The position numbers and the translations under genes are program-made. This document shows positions 1 through 12,965 of a stretch of 64,000 nt of DNA, piece by piece. Position 1 is the first letter of the stretch, and every line of letters starts with the position of its first letter. Below the pieces are notes generated by a model, which saw only the letters and a list, made by a program, of their open reading frames with translations, was not told the origin of the DNA and searched no databases. This DNA comes from Aphrophora alni (taxonomy: Eukaryota > Arthropoda > Insecta > Hemiptera > Aphrophoridae), in the NCBI GenBank assembly GCA_963513935.1, contig OY740769.1:34437120-34501119 (forward strand). The letters run 5' to 3'.

Positions 1-2222
1 TATAGCAATACTGAAAACAAAATCGACAAATCCACTTCTTAGGATACGAAATTTCTATTACACTATTAATACATGTTACGCTTGCCTTAATGAGTTATTG
101 GAAGGGTAAAACATTTGGCTTTGGGACCATCACATGAAGATTTACCAGCCAAATTTATGATATTAAAAAAGCCTCTAACAAGTAATCTGATTTTATTTTT
201 CAGGTAGTAGCAGCATTTTGGGACAAACAATACAACATGTTATACATATACCTTTATTTATATTCACATAAATTTATAATACATAACTTTAACACATTTT
301 ACAGTCGTAGTTTTGTAGATATTTCACTTTACGTCACAAAAATGAAGCTCAATAATTTTTGTGCATCATCAGGTGGTCAAATTTTTCGTCAAAACTCAAG
401 AGTGCGTTGGAATATCATTTAACAAGTTGAAATATTGAAACAAGCTTAAGGAGGTAACGTTGTGTCCCGGGTTTAGGTTTTAGATGGCACAAATCATATT
501 TGGTTTACCGTAAAACTGTGGAACATAAACTTCATTCTGAACGACTAAGCACAGCATAAACTGACGACAATGTGACGAAAGTGAGAGATTTCGTGAATTT
601 TGATTGATGCTTGTTTTTGATTATGAATTAAATTTGAATAACTCGTCCTTACTTTTTTCGGAAACTCGTACCGTAAATAATTCTGATGAATTTCCCTCAA
701 AAGTAAAAGTCTATCGAAGGCGAGTTTTGACCTTCCTGGGCTTATTAAAAATGAGTCACAGATTCAACAAAAAATATAACAATTAGTGATAATTATGAGT
801 TTTAAGTGTAAATCAGGAAAAAGAGGAATATGAGAAGAGGCCGTCAAAACTAACCTTGTCCCCAATTAAGAAAGAGAAGGAAAATCCAAGGTCTAAGATG
901 TTTATTACTTTCTTCAATATTCGGAAATTACTGATTGCAGAATTTGATCCTAAACGAAAGAAGGCGAATAAAACTTATTACCGTGAAGTTTTTGAAAGTT
1001 TTAGATAAAAGAGCAGAGATGTATTACTCTTGGAATATCACGATAACTCTACTTGTCACAACCCACTTTCCGTAAACGAGAATTATTCCGTAAAGGATTC
1101 CTGTCGTACAGGAGATGACTATATGAGTTTGGTTCACGAATATATTTCTTACTATCTAGAATCAAAAATCAATTTCTTGGTCCTCGTTTTAAAAGTGTGG
1201 GTAATATTACAAAGATTGTAAAGGGCCAGCTGATGGTTGTGAGAATTCAAACTTCTACCATGTTTCACTGAACGGAAATGTCTTCTCTGTAAATGTTTTC
1301 TAGGAGGTAATATTATAATCGATTTAAATCATTTCATTACTTTGTAGAGAAACCTTAGATTTCATATCTACAAATAAATACGTTTAATTTCATTCCGTAG
1401 CCTAATAGAATTTTGAAAAGGAAATGTATCGTTTACATACATTGGCGCTAATTTTACAATTTGAAAAATGTTTTCTGTGTATGATATAAAACGTTGTCCC
1501 TACACGGCAATTTTCAAATTTCTTAGGCGAACAATTTGCATACAATTTTTGCTCAGAGACGGTGTGAAAACACTTAAACTACTATAACATTGAAGGTCAT
1601 TAAGCAACCTTCTTTGTCTGTGGTGAACGAACTGTCTAGTTTTACTTAAGAAGTTCAAGGTCTTCTTTGTTTCTGTCAAAGAAGAAGTGCAACCAATACT
1701 ATTTTGTTGCAAAACTTATGTCTTGTATGTTGTTAAAAGAGTTACATCATAATCATTTCGTAATATTACACAATACAAATACCTGTTTGTCCTATGTTAT
1801 AACCAGGTTGGTAAACATAATCGCCAACAATTTCCCTAGTAGTCAGAGTTTTAGTAATTTTGATACTATCTTTTTTTTCTATTATTCAATCTATATTACT
1901 GTTATAAAAAAAGCAGGACAATTTTAAAATAGAGGTAGTTTGAAATTGATTTACATTAATATCAATGTTAAGGCTGGTAGAAGATTCAACAAGTTAATGG
2001 TACTTAACCAGCCCAATTCTACAATATAATTCAAGCAAATCTTTTAAACTATAAATTTTATACCCAAACGTTGGTATCTTGGGTTTTGTAGGAAGCGTTA
2101 AATTGTATTGACAGATCAAGGGGGTTCCCAGTAATAGGGTAAGTTTGTTGTAACAGTTGGTACACAGGTTTTCTGAACCTCGTACTACTTGACGTCGGCT
2201 AAGCGGCTGATTACATACAGTC
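1..2222. other. AT-rich non-coding stretch
   Basis: No gene is recognised here. All reading frames are short (under 90 codons), many lack an ATG, and none shows a familiar motif, signal peptide or clear splice-bounded exon. The DNA is AT-rich and looks unique by eye. Confidence 0.5.
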
Positions 2223-3066
2223 TGTCCTAGGAAGGTATTTACATTTTTAAACAACCACCATGTATATATGCGCCACCAAATTGTATGAAATTGTAAGATA
2301 TATTTAAATTTCTTTCATAGATATTGGAAACGTATACAAAAGTAAAGTGTACAAACGATTTTTTACGCTGATATCTGCAAGAGAAATAAAATGGCGGCTG
2401 TTGATAGCAATGCAGTTTAAATAACAGCCCCTGACGGCGGAGAACCAGATAACCTAAAAGCTCCAAGTGTTTAAACAGCTGGTTAATTCAAACAAACAAA
2501 CAGCTGTTTCTTTTATTTCAGATTATTGCATTGTTGACAACATTTATCGCGTTCTCTTAGGCAACAAACATATAACCTAGATTACATATATTACAGAAGA
2601 AAAGAAACTTAGGTCAAAGGGCTTTACAGTTTGGGCAGCAAATTGAGTTCTTTCCTACAACATTTCTGAGAGGACAATAACTTGGCCTAGGTATCATTAA
2701 GTGTTGAGCACTCACGTTATTCCGCATTTAACCGTCGAAGAAATCCAGACTTGCATATTTCAGAAGGATGGAGCCACTCATGTTTTATCATAAAAAGAAA
2801 TTATATTATTTGTTATATTGTGGTATTTAAATTAAAAAGTTATTAAAGTATACAAAAGAATAAAAAGTTATTTTATTACTTGCTATCGGTTAACCGATAA
2901 ATCGCTGTCAACAGCCGCCATTTTATTTCTATTACAGATACCAGCGTAAAAAGTTTTGGTACACTTTTGGATGTGTTTGGATATGTATGAAAAAAAAATC
3001 ATACAATTTGGTTGATACATATGTACTTGGTAGTTGTTTAAAAATGTAAATACCTTCGTGGGACAC
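2223..3066. repeat. Inverted repeat pair, ~165-190 bp arms
   Basis: The segment at 2223-2412 reappears as its diverged reverse complement at 2902-3066. Shared landmarks are GAAGGTATTTACATTTTTAA at the outer end, CCAAATTGTATGA in the middle, and AAATAAAATGGCGGCTGTTG at the inner end. The ~490-bp spacer has no coding frame. Next to the right arm is a perfect 16-bp palindrome, TATCGGTTAACCGATA (2884-2899). Two inverted copies of a dispersed repeat, or the ends of a non-autonomous DNA transposon, would both explain it. No target-site duplication is obvious. Confidence 0.6.
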
Positions 3067-3308
3067 ATTGTATATATTAAACAATGTTTATTTCTTTGTG
3101 ATAGTACTTTAAAAATACCAAATAATCTGTAACTCTTCGAGAGTTATTTTTCTCTGATATGTTTATTACACAAACGTTATAATACTAAAAAGAAAACTAA
3201 TAGTGTACTATCTTACTACTTAACAAAAGAAATTAAACAATTCTGATCTATCATGTATCGATACTGTACTTGGCGATATTGCATGCCAAGATCTTTAATA
3301 GATTGTAC
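3067..3308. other. Short AT-rich spacer, nothing recognised
   Basis: AT-rich DNA between the inverted repeat and the TATA-containing segment. No frame or repeat stands out. Confidence 0.4.
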
Positions 3309-3395
3309 TATAAAAGATATCACTGGACTAGAGCAGGTAATCTTGTAGCTTTCCAAGCAGCATTCTGCACTTTAGCATTCTTCGCTTTTGTTCAG
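3309..3395 (+). promoter_or_regulatory. TATA box followed by possible first exon with splice donor
   Basis: TATAAAAG lies at 3309-3316 and a good donor, TTCAG|GTATGT, follows at 3395/3396. A start about 30 bases after the TATA box would give a first exon of roughly 57 bases. The frame that ends on CAG at the donor reads a hydrophobic run, AFQAAFCTLAFFAFVQ, like the core of a signal peptide, but it has no ATG in this exon; a stop limits it upstream near 3230. It could be an untranslated first exon, an internal exon after the AG at 3333-3334, or a dead promoter. Satellite A starts 400 bp downstream, so any downstream exon would have to lie beyond it. Confidence 0.25.
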
Positions 3396-3799
3396 GTATG
3401 TTTTAAAATTTGTATTATATGATAATATTTAGAAACATTTAACCATAGAGAGGTAGTGACTGGAGTGTAAGCAATATTACAACAAAACAAAAAATTGATA
3501 TATAGTACAATTAAAGGAATAAAATATTCCTTACTGATGATCTACGATAGCATGCAGAGCGAACGATTCATTTAGAAATTTATTGTTCTAGCTAAAAACC
3601 TGCTTAGCAAGACATTTGTAATTTACCAACTTACAAGCTGTTTTATTTCACTTTACAAGATAGATTGTACTTAGCCAAAGAATTTTATTATGTAATTTTC
3701 CTTGATAATTTATTCTCCGATGAAAATGAAATCAATACTATGCTTTTTTGAAACAAACTGTCTCATATGTGCAGGAGGAAGGAGCTGGGTATAATGTTC

Positions 3800-6700
3800 C
3801 TTTGTCTATCGATAGCTATAAATACTATGCAATTTAATCGCTTTTATAACTAAACAAAGTTGTTTTCTCTTTTACTCGTGTGTTCATCAATGTTAAAAGA
3901 TTTATCGATAGCTATAAATACTATGCAGTTTAATCATTTTTATAACTAAACAAAGTCGTTTTCTTGTTTACTCGTGTGATCATCAATGTTAATTTATCTA
4001 TCGATAGCTATAAATACTATGCAGTTTAATCATTTTTATAACTAAACAAAGTCGTTTTCTTGTTTACTCGTGTGATCATCAATGTTAATTTATCTATCGA
4101 TAGCTATAAATACTATGCAGTTTAGTCATTTTTATAACTAAACAAAGTTGTTTTCTCGTTTACTTGTGTGTTCATCAATGTTAAAAGATTTATCGATAGC
4201 TATAAATACTATGCAGTTTAATCATTTTTATAACTAAACAAAGTTGTTTTCTCGTTTACTCGTGTGTTCATCAATGTTAAAAGATTTATCGATAGCTATA
4301 AATACTATGCAGTTTAATCATTTTTATAACTAAACAAAGTTGTTTTCTCGTTTACTCGTGTGTTCATCAATGTTAAAAGATTTATCGATAGCTATAAATA
4401 CTATGCAGTTTAATCATTTTTATAACTAAACAAAGTTGTTTTCTCGTTTACTCGTGTGTTCATCAATGTTAAAAGATTTATCGATAGCTATAAATACTAT
4501 GCAGTTTAATCATTTTTATAACTAAACAAAGTTGTTTTCTCGTTTACTCGTGTGTTCATCAATGTTAAAAGATTTATCGATAGCTATAAATACTATGCAG
4601 TTTAATCATTTTTATAACTAAACAAAGTTGTTTTCTCGTTTACTCGTGTGTTCATCAATGTTAAAAGATTTATCGATAGCTATAAATACTATGCAGTTTA
4701 ATCATTTTTATAACTAAACAAAGTTGTTTTCTCGTTTACTCGTGTGTTCATCAATGTTAAAAGATTTATCGATAGCTATAAATACTATGCAGTTTAATCA
4801 TTTTTATAACTAAACAAAGTTGTTTTCTCGTTTACTCGTGTGTTCATCAATGTTAAAAGATTTATCGATAGCTATAAATACTATGCAGTTTAATCATTTT
4901 TATAACTAAACAAAGTCGTTTTCTCGTTTACTCGTGTGATCATCAAAATAATTTATCTATTGATAGCTATAAATACTATGCAGTTTAATCATTTTTATAA
5001 CTAAACAAAGTTGTTTTCTCGTTTACTTGTGTGTTCATCAATGGTATTTTATCTATCGATAGCTATAAATACTATGCAGTTCATTCATTTTATAACTAAA
5101 CAAAGTTGTTTTCTCGTTTACTCGTGTGATCATCAATGTTAATTTATCTATCGATAGCTATAAATACTATGAAGTTTAATCATTTTTATAACTAAACAAA
5201 GTTGTTTTCTCGTTTACTCGTGTGATCATCAATGTTAATTTATCTATCGATAGCTATAAATACTATGCAGTTTAATCATTTTTATAACTAAACAAAGTTG
5301 TTTTCTCGTTTACTCGAGTGATCATCAATGTTAATTTATCTATTGATAGCTATAAATACTATGCAGTTTAATCATTTTTATAACTAAACAAAGTTGTTTT
5401 CTCGTTTACTCGTGTGATCATCAATGTTAATTTATCTATCGATAGCTATAAATACTATGCAGTTTAATCATTTTTATAACTAAACAAAGTTCTTTTCTCT
5501 TTTACTCGTGTGTTCATCAATGTTAAAAGATTTATCGATAGCTATAAATACTATGCAGTTTAATCATTTTTATAACTAAACAAAGTTGTTTTCTCGTTTA
5601 CTCGTGTGATCATCAATGTTAATTTATCTATTGATAGCTATAAATACTATGCAGTTTAATCATTTTTATAACTAAACAAAGTTGTTTTCTCGTTTACTCG
5701 TGTGATCATCAATGTTAATTTATCTATTGATAGCTATAAATACTATGTAGTTTAATCATTTTTATAACAAAACAAAGTCGTTTTCTCGTTTACTCGTGTG
5801 TTCATCAATGTTAATTTATCTATCGATAGCTATAAATACTATGCAGTTTAATCATTTTTATAACTAAACAAAGTCGTTTTCTCGTTTACTCGTGTGTTCA
5901 TCAAAATAATTTATCTATTGATAGCTATAAATACTATGCAGTTTAATCATTTTTATAACTAAACAAAGTTGTTTTCTCGTTAAATGTTAATTTATCTATC
6001 GATAGCTATAAATACTATGCAGTTTAATCATTTTTATAACTAAACAAAGTTGTTTTCTCGTTTACTCGTGTGTTCATCAATGTTAATTTATCTATCGATA
6101 GCCATAAATACTATGCAGTTTAATCATTTTTATAACAAAACAAAGTTGTTTTCTCGTTTACTCGAGTGATCATCAATGTTAATTTATCTATTGATAGCTA
6201 TAAATACTATGCAGTTTAATCATTTTTATAACTAAACAAAGTTGTTTTCTCGTTTACTCGTGTGATCATCAATGTTAATTTATCTATCGATAGCTATAAA
6301 TACTATGCAGTTTAATCATTTTTATAACTAAACAAAGTTCTTTTCTCTTTTACTCGTGTGTTCATCAATGTTAAAAGATTTATCGATAGCTATAAATACT
6401 ATGCAGTTTAATCATTTTTATAACTAAACAAAGTTGTTTTCTCGTTTACTCGTGTGATCATCAATGTTAATTTATCTATTGATAGCTATAAATACTATGC
6501 AGTTTAATCATTTTTATAACTAAACAAAGTTGTTTTCTCGTTTACTCGTGTGATCATCAATGTTAATTTATCTATTGATAGCTATAAATACTATGTAGTT
6601 TAATCATTTTTATAACAAAACAAAGTCGTTTTCTCGTTTACTCGTGTGTTCATCAATGTTAATTTATCTATCGATAGCTATAAATACTATGCAGTTTAAT

Positions 6701-7735
6701 CATTTTTATAACTAAACAAAGTCGTTTTCTCGTTTACTCGTGTGTTCATCAATGTTAATTTATCTATCGATAGCTATAAATACTATGCAGTTTAATCATT
6801 TTTATAACTAAACAAAGTTGTTTTCTCGTTTACTCGTGTGTTCATCAATGTTAATTTATCTATCGATAGCCATAAATACTATGCAGTTTAATCATTTTTA
6901 TAACAAAACAAAGTTGTTTTCTCGTTTACTCGAGTGATCATCAATGTTAATTTATCTATTGATAGCTATAAATACTATGCAGTTTAATCATTTTTATAAC
7001 TAAACAAAGTTGTTTTCTCGTTTACTCGTGTGATCATCAATGTTAATTTATCTATCGATAGCTATAAATACTATGCAGTTTAATCATTTTTATAACTAAA
7101 CAAAGTCGTTTTATTGTTTACTCCTGTGATCATCAATGTTAATTTATCTATTGATAGCTATAAATACTATGTAGTTTAATCATTTTTATAACAAAACAAA
7201 GTCGTTTTCTCGTTTACTCGTGTGTTCATCAATGTTAATTTATCTATCGATAGCTATAAATACTATGCAGTTTAATCATTTTTATAACAAAACAAAGTTG
7301 TTTTCTCGTTTACTCGAGTGATCATCAATGTTAATTTATCTATTGATAGCTATAAATACTATGCAGTTTAATCATTTTTATAACTAAACAAAGTTGTTTT
7401 CTCGTTTACTCGTGTGATCATCAATGTTAATTTATCTATCGTAAGCTAGAAATATTATACAGTTTAATCATTTTTATAACTAAACAAAGTCGTTTTATTG
7501 TTTACTCCTGTGATCATCAATGTTAATTTATCTATTGATAGCTATAAATACTATGTAGTTTAATCATTTTTATAACAAAACAAAGTCGTTTTCTCGTTTA
7601 CTCGTGTGTTCATCAATGTTAATTTATCTATCGATAGCTATAAATACTATGCAGTTTAATCATTTTTATAACTAAACAAAGTCGTTTTCTCGTTTACTCG
7701 TGTGTTCATCAATGTTAATTTATCTATCGATAGCT
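3800..7735. repeat. Satellite A, block A1 (~96-bp tandem repeat)
   Basis: About 41 head-to-tail monomers of 93-96 bp. Each carries CTATCGATAG (a perfect palindrome containing TATCGATA), then TATAAATACTATGCAGTTTA, an A/T-rich middle, CTCGTTTACTCGTGTG and a TCATCAATGTTAA end. From about 4185 to 4950, eight consecutive monomers starting AAGATTTATCGATAGC repeat at exactly 96-bp spacing with almost no differences, so this core was amplified recently. Farther right, variant monomers recur in blocks: the CTCGAG variant lies at 5313, 6161, 6929 and 7313, spacings of 848, 768 and 384 bp, showing multi-monomer duplications. Short frames inside are repeat artefacts. Confidence 0.95.
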
Positions 7736-9765
7736 ATAAGTACTATGCAGTTATATCAATGTTATTATTAAGCAAAGTCGTTTTCTGTGTACTCTTGTGT
7801 CTTCAATGTTAATTTATCTATCGATAGCTAGAAGTACTATGCAGTTATATCAATGTTATTATTAAGCAAAGTCGTTTTCTGTGTACATGTGTGTCATCAA
7901 TGTTAATTTATCTATCTTTTGCTAGAAGTAGGCCTACTATGCAGTTTAATCATTGTTATAATTAAGCAAAGTTGTTTTCTGTGTACTCTTGTGTCTTCAA
8001 TGTTAATTTATTTATCGATAGCTATAAATACTATGCAGTTATATCAATGTTGTAATTAAGCAAAGTTGTTTTCTGTGTACTCTTGTGTCTTCAATGTTAA
8101 TTTATCTATCTTTTGCTAGAAGTAGGCCTACTATGCAGTTTAATCATTGTTATAATTAAGCAAAGTTGTTTTCTGTGTACTCTTGTGTCTTCAATGTTAA
8201 TTTATTTATCGATAGCTAGAAGTACTATGCAGTTATATCAATGTTATTATTAAGCAAAGTCGTTTTCTGTGTACATGTGTGTCATCAATGTTAATTTATC
8301 TATCTTTTGCTAGAAGTACTGTGCAGTTTAATCATTGTTATAATTAAGCAAAGTTGTTTTCTGTGTACTCTTGTGTCTTCAATGTTAATTTATCTATCGA
8401 TAGCTAGAAGTACTATGCAGTTATATCAATGTTATTATTAAGCAAAGTCGTTTTCTGTGTACATGTGTGTCATCAATGTTAATTTATCTATCTTTTGCTA
8501 GAAGTAGGCCTACTATGCAGTTTAATCATTGTTATAATTAAGCAAAGTTGTTTTCTGTGCACTCTTGTGTCTTTAATGTTAATTTATTTATCGATAGCTA
8601 TAAGTACTATGCAGTTATATCAATGTTATTATTAAGCAAAGTCGTTTTCTGTGTACATGTGTGTCATCAATGTTAATTTATCTATCTTTTGCTAGAAGTA
8701 GGCCTACTATGCAGTTTAATCATTGTTATAATTAAGCAAAGTTGTTTTCTGTGTACTCTTGTGTCTTCAATGTTAATTTATTTATCGATAGCTATAAATA
8801 CTATGCAGTTATATCAATGTTATTATTAAGCAAAGTCGTTTTCTGTGTACATGTGTGTCATCAATGTTAATTTATCTATCTTTTGCTAGAAGTAGGCCTA
8901 CTATGCAGTTTAATCATTGTTATAATTAAGCAAAGTTGTTTTCTGTGTACTCTTGTGTCTTCAATGTTAATTTATTTATCGATAGCTATAAATACTATGC
9001 AGTTATATCAATGTTGTAATTAAGCAAAGTTGTTTTCTGTGTACTCTTGTGTCTTCAATGTTAATTTATCTATCGATAGCTAGAAGTACTATGCAGTTAT
9101 ATCAATGTTATTATTAAGCAAAGTCGTTTTCTGTGTACATGTGTGTCATCAATGTTAATTTATCTATCTTTTGCTAGAAGTAGGCCTACTATGCAGTTTA
9201 ATCATTGTTATAATTAAGCAAAGTTGTTTTCTGTGTACTCTTGTGTCTTCAATGTTAATTTATTTATCGATAGCTAGAAGTACTATGCAGTTTAACTATT
9301 CTTATACTAAGCAAAGTCGTTTTCTGTGTACTCGCGTGTCATCAATGTTAATTTATTTATCGATAGCTAGAAGTACTATGCAGTTATATCATTGTTATAA
9401 TTAAGCAAAGTCGTTTTCTGTGTACACGTGTGTCATCGATGTTAATTTATCTATCGATTGCCATAAATACATTGCAGTTTAATCATTTTTATTAATAAGC
9501 AAAGTCGTTTTCTGTGTACATGTGTGTCATCAATGTTAATTTATATATCGATAGCTAGCGATACCTATGCAGTTAAACCATTTTTATAATTAAACAAAAA
9601 ATAGTTAGAGATGTTCTTCAGTTTAATCATTTTTATAATTAAACAAAAATAACTAGAGGTATTCTTCAGTTTAATAAATTTATAATTTAACAAAGTCGTT
9701 TTTTGTGTACTCGTGTGCTTATCAATGTTAATTTATCTATCGATAGCTAAAGATACTATACAGTT
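7736..9765. repeat. Satellite A, block A2 (diverged, partly dimeric)
   Basis: This is the same ~96-bp family, but with TTAAGCAAAGT and TTTTCTGTGTAC where A1 has CTAAACAAAG and TTTTCTCGTTTAC. Two monomer types tend to alternate. One keeps ATCGATAGCTAGAAGTACTATGC; the other has TCTTTTGCTAGAAGTAGGCCTAC. The AGTAGGCCTACT type recurs at about 7929, 8123, 8505, 8699, 8893 and 9181, i.e. multiples of 191-194 bp plus one 288-bp step. Monomers decay from about 9440 to the right edge near 9765, which includes two shortened copies near 9600 and 9650. Confidence 0.92.
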
Positions 9766-12700
9766 ATTTCTATTATTATACATTATTTTAAAATCAGAAT
9801 TCGTAACAATTAAATAACATATAGTACAATTTGAACTCTTAATATTTATAAATTTTAGTCAAGCATTGGCTATCATTTATTTGTCTATCGAAAAAAATAA
9901 TGTCACGTTTTGAGAATAGGATCAACTCTCCTTTATCAAATGATAAACCTAGAACCTGAACAATACGAAAAAACCACAGTTAAGACCAAGCTTAAAACTA
10001 AAAGTAAAACTATAAATTTTAAAATGGGCCAATTGCTAGAACTAAGTCTGAGTGGTCATAACTATGACTATATAAAAACGTGCTCTGGAAAATCCAAAAG
10101 TTACAGAACTACTCAACACAAGGCATTACAAAGGCAAAGTTGAACATATACTGGTCAGCTAATGAGGTATTCTTACAGCTTGTTTAACTAACGATTATAT
10201 CAGAGTAAACATCCTTGTGTCGGACTCTATCTTAAGCTTAGCGCATGATATCCTGGTGACCATTAATTGTTTAGATTTACGGGAACAAATTCTGCCTTAC
10301 TTTTAATTTAGTTTCTATTCACGGAAGTCATAATGGTCCTAATTGTTCACCGGTCTGCAAATAAGAGTGTTCATAAATTTATTTTTGAGAAATGTGTATC
10401 AGTGTGTTGTGTAAACGTGTTATTTCATCTGATGATGGTATATGTTGTACCGAAACAGCTGTCATGAAATATTAATAAATACTAAACACAAGTTTGCTAA
10501 GACGTAAGTAATTTAGTAATAAACCTAAGAGTGTTCATTAGCTTTATGTTCAGAATGAACCTAAAGTCTTCACCCGCTACTTTTCCCCACACATTTTTGT
10601 CATCGATTTCGGACTAAATAATAAATTTTGTGATGTGTTGAAATTTGTTCTACGAACATTTGTATACTTTTTTGGTTTTGTTTAATCAATCAATAGTTTT
10701 TGTTTGGTTAGTATATTGGTTGTGAATGAATGTGTAAGTTTGTGCAATATTTTTGTATCGTTTGTTTATATTTAAATATATTATCTTACCATTCACCTTC
10801 AAATAACAGAGTCTGTAAGCAGAGGATTTCTTTTTTATTCAAAACATATCAAACGTAATCCAAAAAAGGGTAGAGACTAAAAATTAAAACGTTAATAGTA
10901 CAGTAATGTGAAAAATACAATGATTAGCTTGTAATAAATTAGATAAAACAATGATTTTATATTTTTAAATGTTGTGTTTTTTACAGCAGTAAATATAATT
11001 TATTTTAGTAAAAATGATACACATCAATTGTTTTGAAAACTCAACCTATCACCCTCGTGCCCGTTATGCCCCTCGTGTTACCCCCGTTATAAGAATAATT
11101 TTGTAATCTCTTTAACAAAAAACAAAGATCCTAGTTGAATACCAAACTTGATTCAAATGCTACATCGCTTCTTAAAACTATACTTCTTTCTTTCGTAGAA
11201 CAAATATATCAAAAAACAAAAGTATGACTTTGAAATGAAAATCAAAGTCTAGTGCATTAACATGGGTCTCATACAATTAAAACGTTAAATTTACACTATT
11301 AGAGTTATATTTCATACATTTCCTAAAGTTGTTGGTGAATAACTGGAGATAAGTTAGAAATATAAAAATAATATTTATACCACTAAACTCACAGTTGAAA
11401 AAACTATCTTAAATCCTGTATCAAAAGACAATTATGCCATTTCAAAAACAAAACAAAAAGACTCAAATCCAATATGTCGGATTGAAAATGGCTGCCGAAA
11501 ATTTTAACACAACACAAAACGACTACGTCATTATACAAAAACATCATTTAGTCCGAAATCTATATGATACAAACTGTGCAAACAAGTGGGGGGGGGGTGA
11601 GAGTATATGATATTTAGATACAAAAACATACTAGTCTACTCTAGATTATGTTGACTCCTTTAACATTTTTCATATTCTGGCTTTATCACTTGGTATTGAT
11701 TCATACTATTTAAAAGTCGTTTATTATATATATATAATTGAAGATAAATGTACAAACAATTATGTTCAAAATGAACACTCTATCTAATACGTCCAATAAC
11801 CAATAATTTTAAAACCAGAATATAATTTCAATTCGGTGTGATAGACAAATTCTCCAACCCCCTATATTAAACAACTGTGATCAATTTCTTTTTTTTTTTT
11901 TTTTTATGTATATCCGAAAACATCTGATATGATTTTTTTATCTAATGATTATTTTCCACGCTTTAATAGATTTTGTTAATAGGACTCGATTTACATTAAC
12001 TGTAAAATTGTTATTGCTAGCTATAAATTTACAGGGCATATGCAGTAACTATTGTTGCTATGCTATTCACATTTATAAGTGATTAAACTTTCGAAAGAGG
12101 TGACATGAAACCTCGGTTTGTCCTTGACATTATTTTTAACTAAAACTATTCGGGTATCACTCACCTAGGCCCTTATTCTACTCCGACAAGTAAAGTTTTC
12201 TAATATGTTTATTTATTGACAATAATTTAACAAAATGGAAAGATAAAAACAAATATATATTATAATTGTGAAATAATATATACACAAATGACGAGATTTC
12301 TTGAAAGTAAACCACTTCACTTCTTAGATCTCGGCCTACGATTTAGATCAATTCAGGCGCTCAAATCGAATTAAACGGCCAACTAAAATCCATGGCCGGG
12401 AATTGATGACGTGAAGGATTTTATTTTCACAAAACGTCAATTTTTGTATTTTTACTTCAAAAATTGGTATTTTTAAATTTTTGTGTAGTGAGTTTTTTAA
12501 AATTATTGACAATACTAAATAACTTATTGACTTTTTGGCGAAGAAATATAATACGTCAATAAAGTTTATTTTCGATAAATGTTAGTAAAATATAAATAAT
12601 ATTGTTAATTGTAGGAAAAAGGACCAAAGTGAATGATACTCGAATTAGAATTGAATGTTAGTACAAAAATTGATAGCACCTCAGAATGTAGTACGGTATG

Positions 12701-12965
12701 TCTTTTCATAATACAATAACTGTTTCAAACGAATTCACAATTTTGGTTGTCAAAATTGAAATTTTGTAAAAGAATTATGTATACATCATATAAAAAACTT
12801 TAAAGGTTGAAATAAGTTTGTAAAACATTACATCATAAACGATATGTCGGAATTATGTCAACAAAATTTATGGTTACTAGTACTATTCCTAAGTAATTGA
12901 TTAATATAGGACCAAACGTTTATACAAGTTCATTGTTTATGTCTCCAGTTGCAATATAGTATGAA
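9766..12965. other. Non-coding stretch with fragments of mobile elements
   Basis: No gene is recognised. Frames are short. Visible structure includes a CTGATGA-hairpin-GAAAC motif at 10429-10456 related to the foldback elements, a possible inverted-terminal element at 10527-11785, a G run near 11587 and a T run near 11888. A 5'-CACCCTCGTGCC-like C-rich patch at about 11048-11090 stands out against the AT-rich background but has no recognised function. Confidence 0.4.
10527..11785. mobile_element. Possible non-autonomous DNA transposon
   Basis: AGAGTGTTCATT at the left (about 10529) matches the reverse complement of AATGAACACTCT at the right (about 11771-11782). Inside, the inverted pair TTTCGGACTAAAT (about 10605) and ATTTAGTCCGAAAT (about 11548) extends this symmetry with nearby inverted C-run and G-run sequences. 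No transposase frame is present. Termini are short and imperfect, so this is a tentative call. Confidence 0.3.

Noticed and set aside
3800..9765. CRISPR-like array
   Set aside because: The repeat is contiguous ~96-bp satellite with no unique spacers, in a eukaryotic context.
9910..10143. 77-codon Lys/Thr-rich plus-strand frame
   Set aside because: No ATG at its start, no recognised motif, and no neighbouring exon signals.
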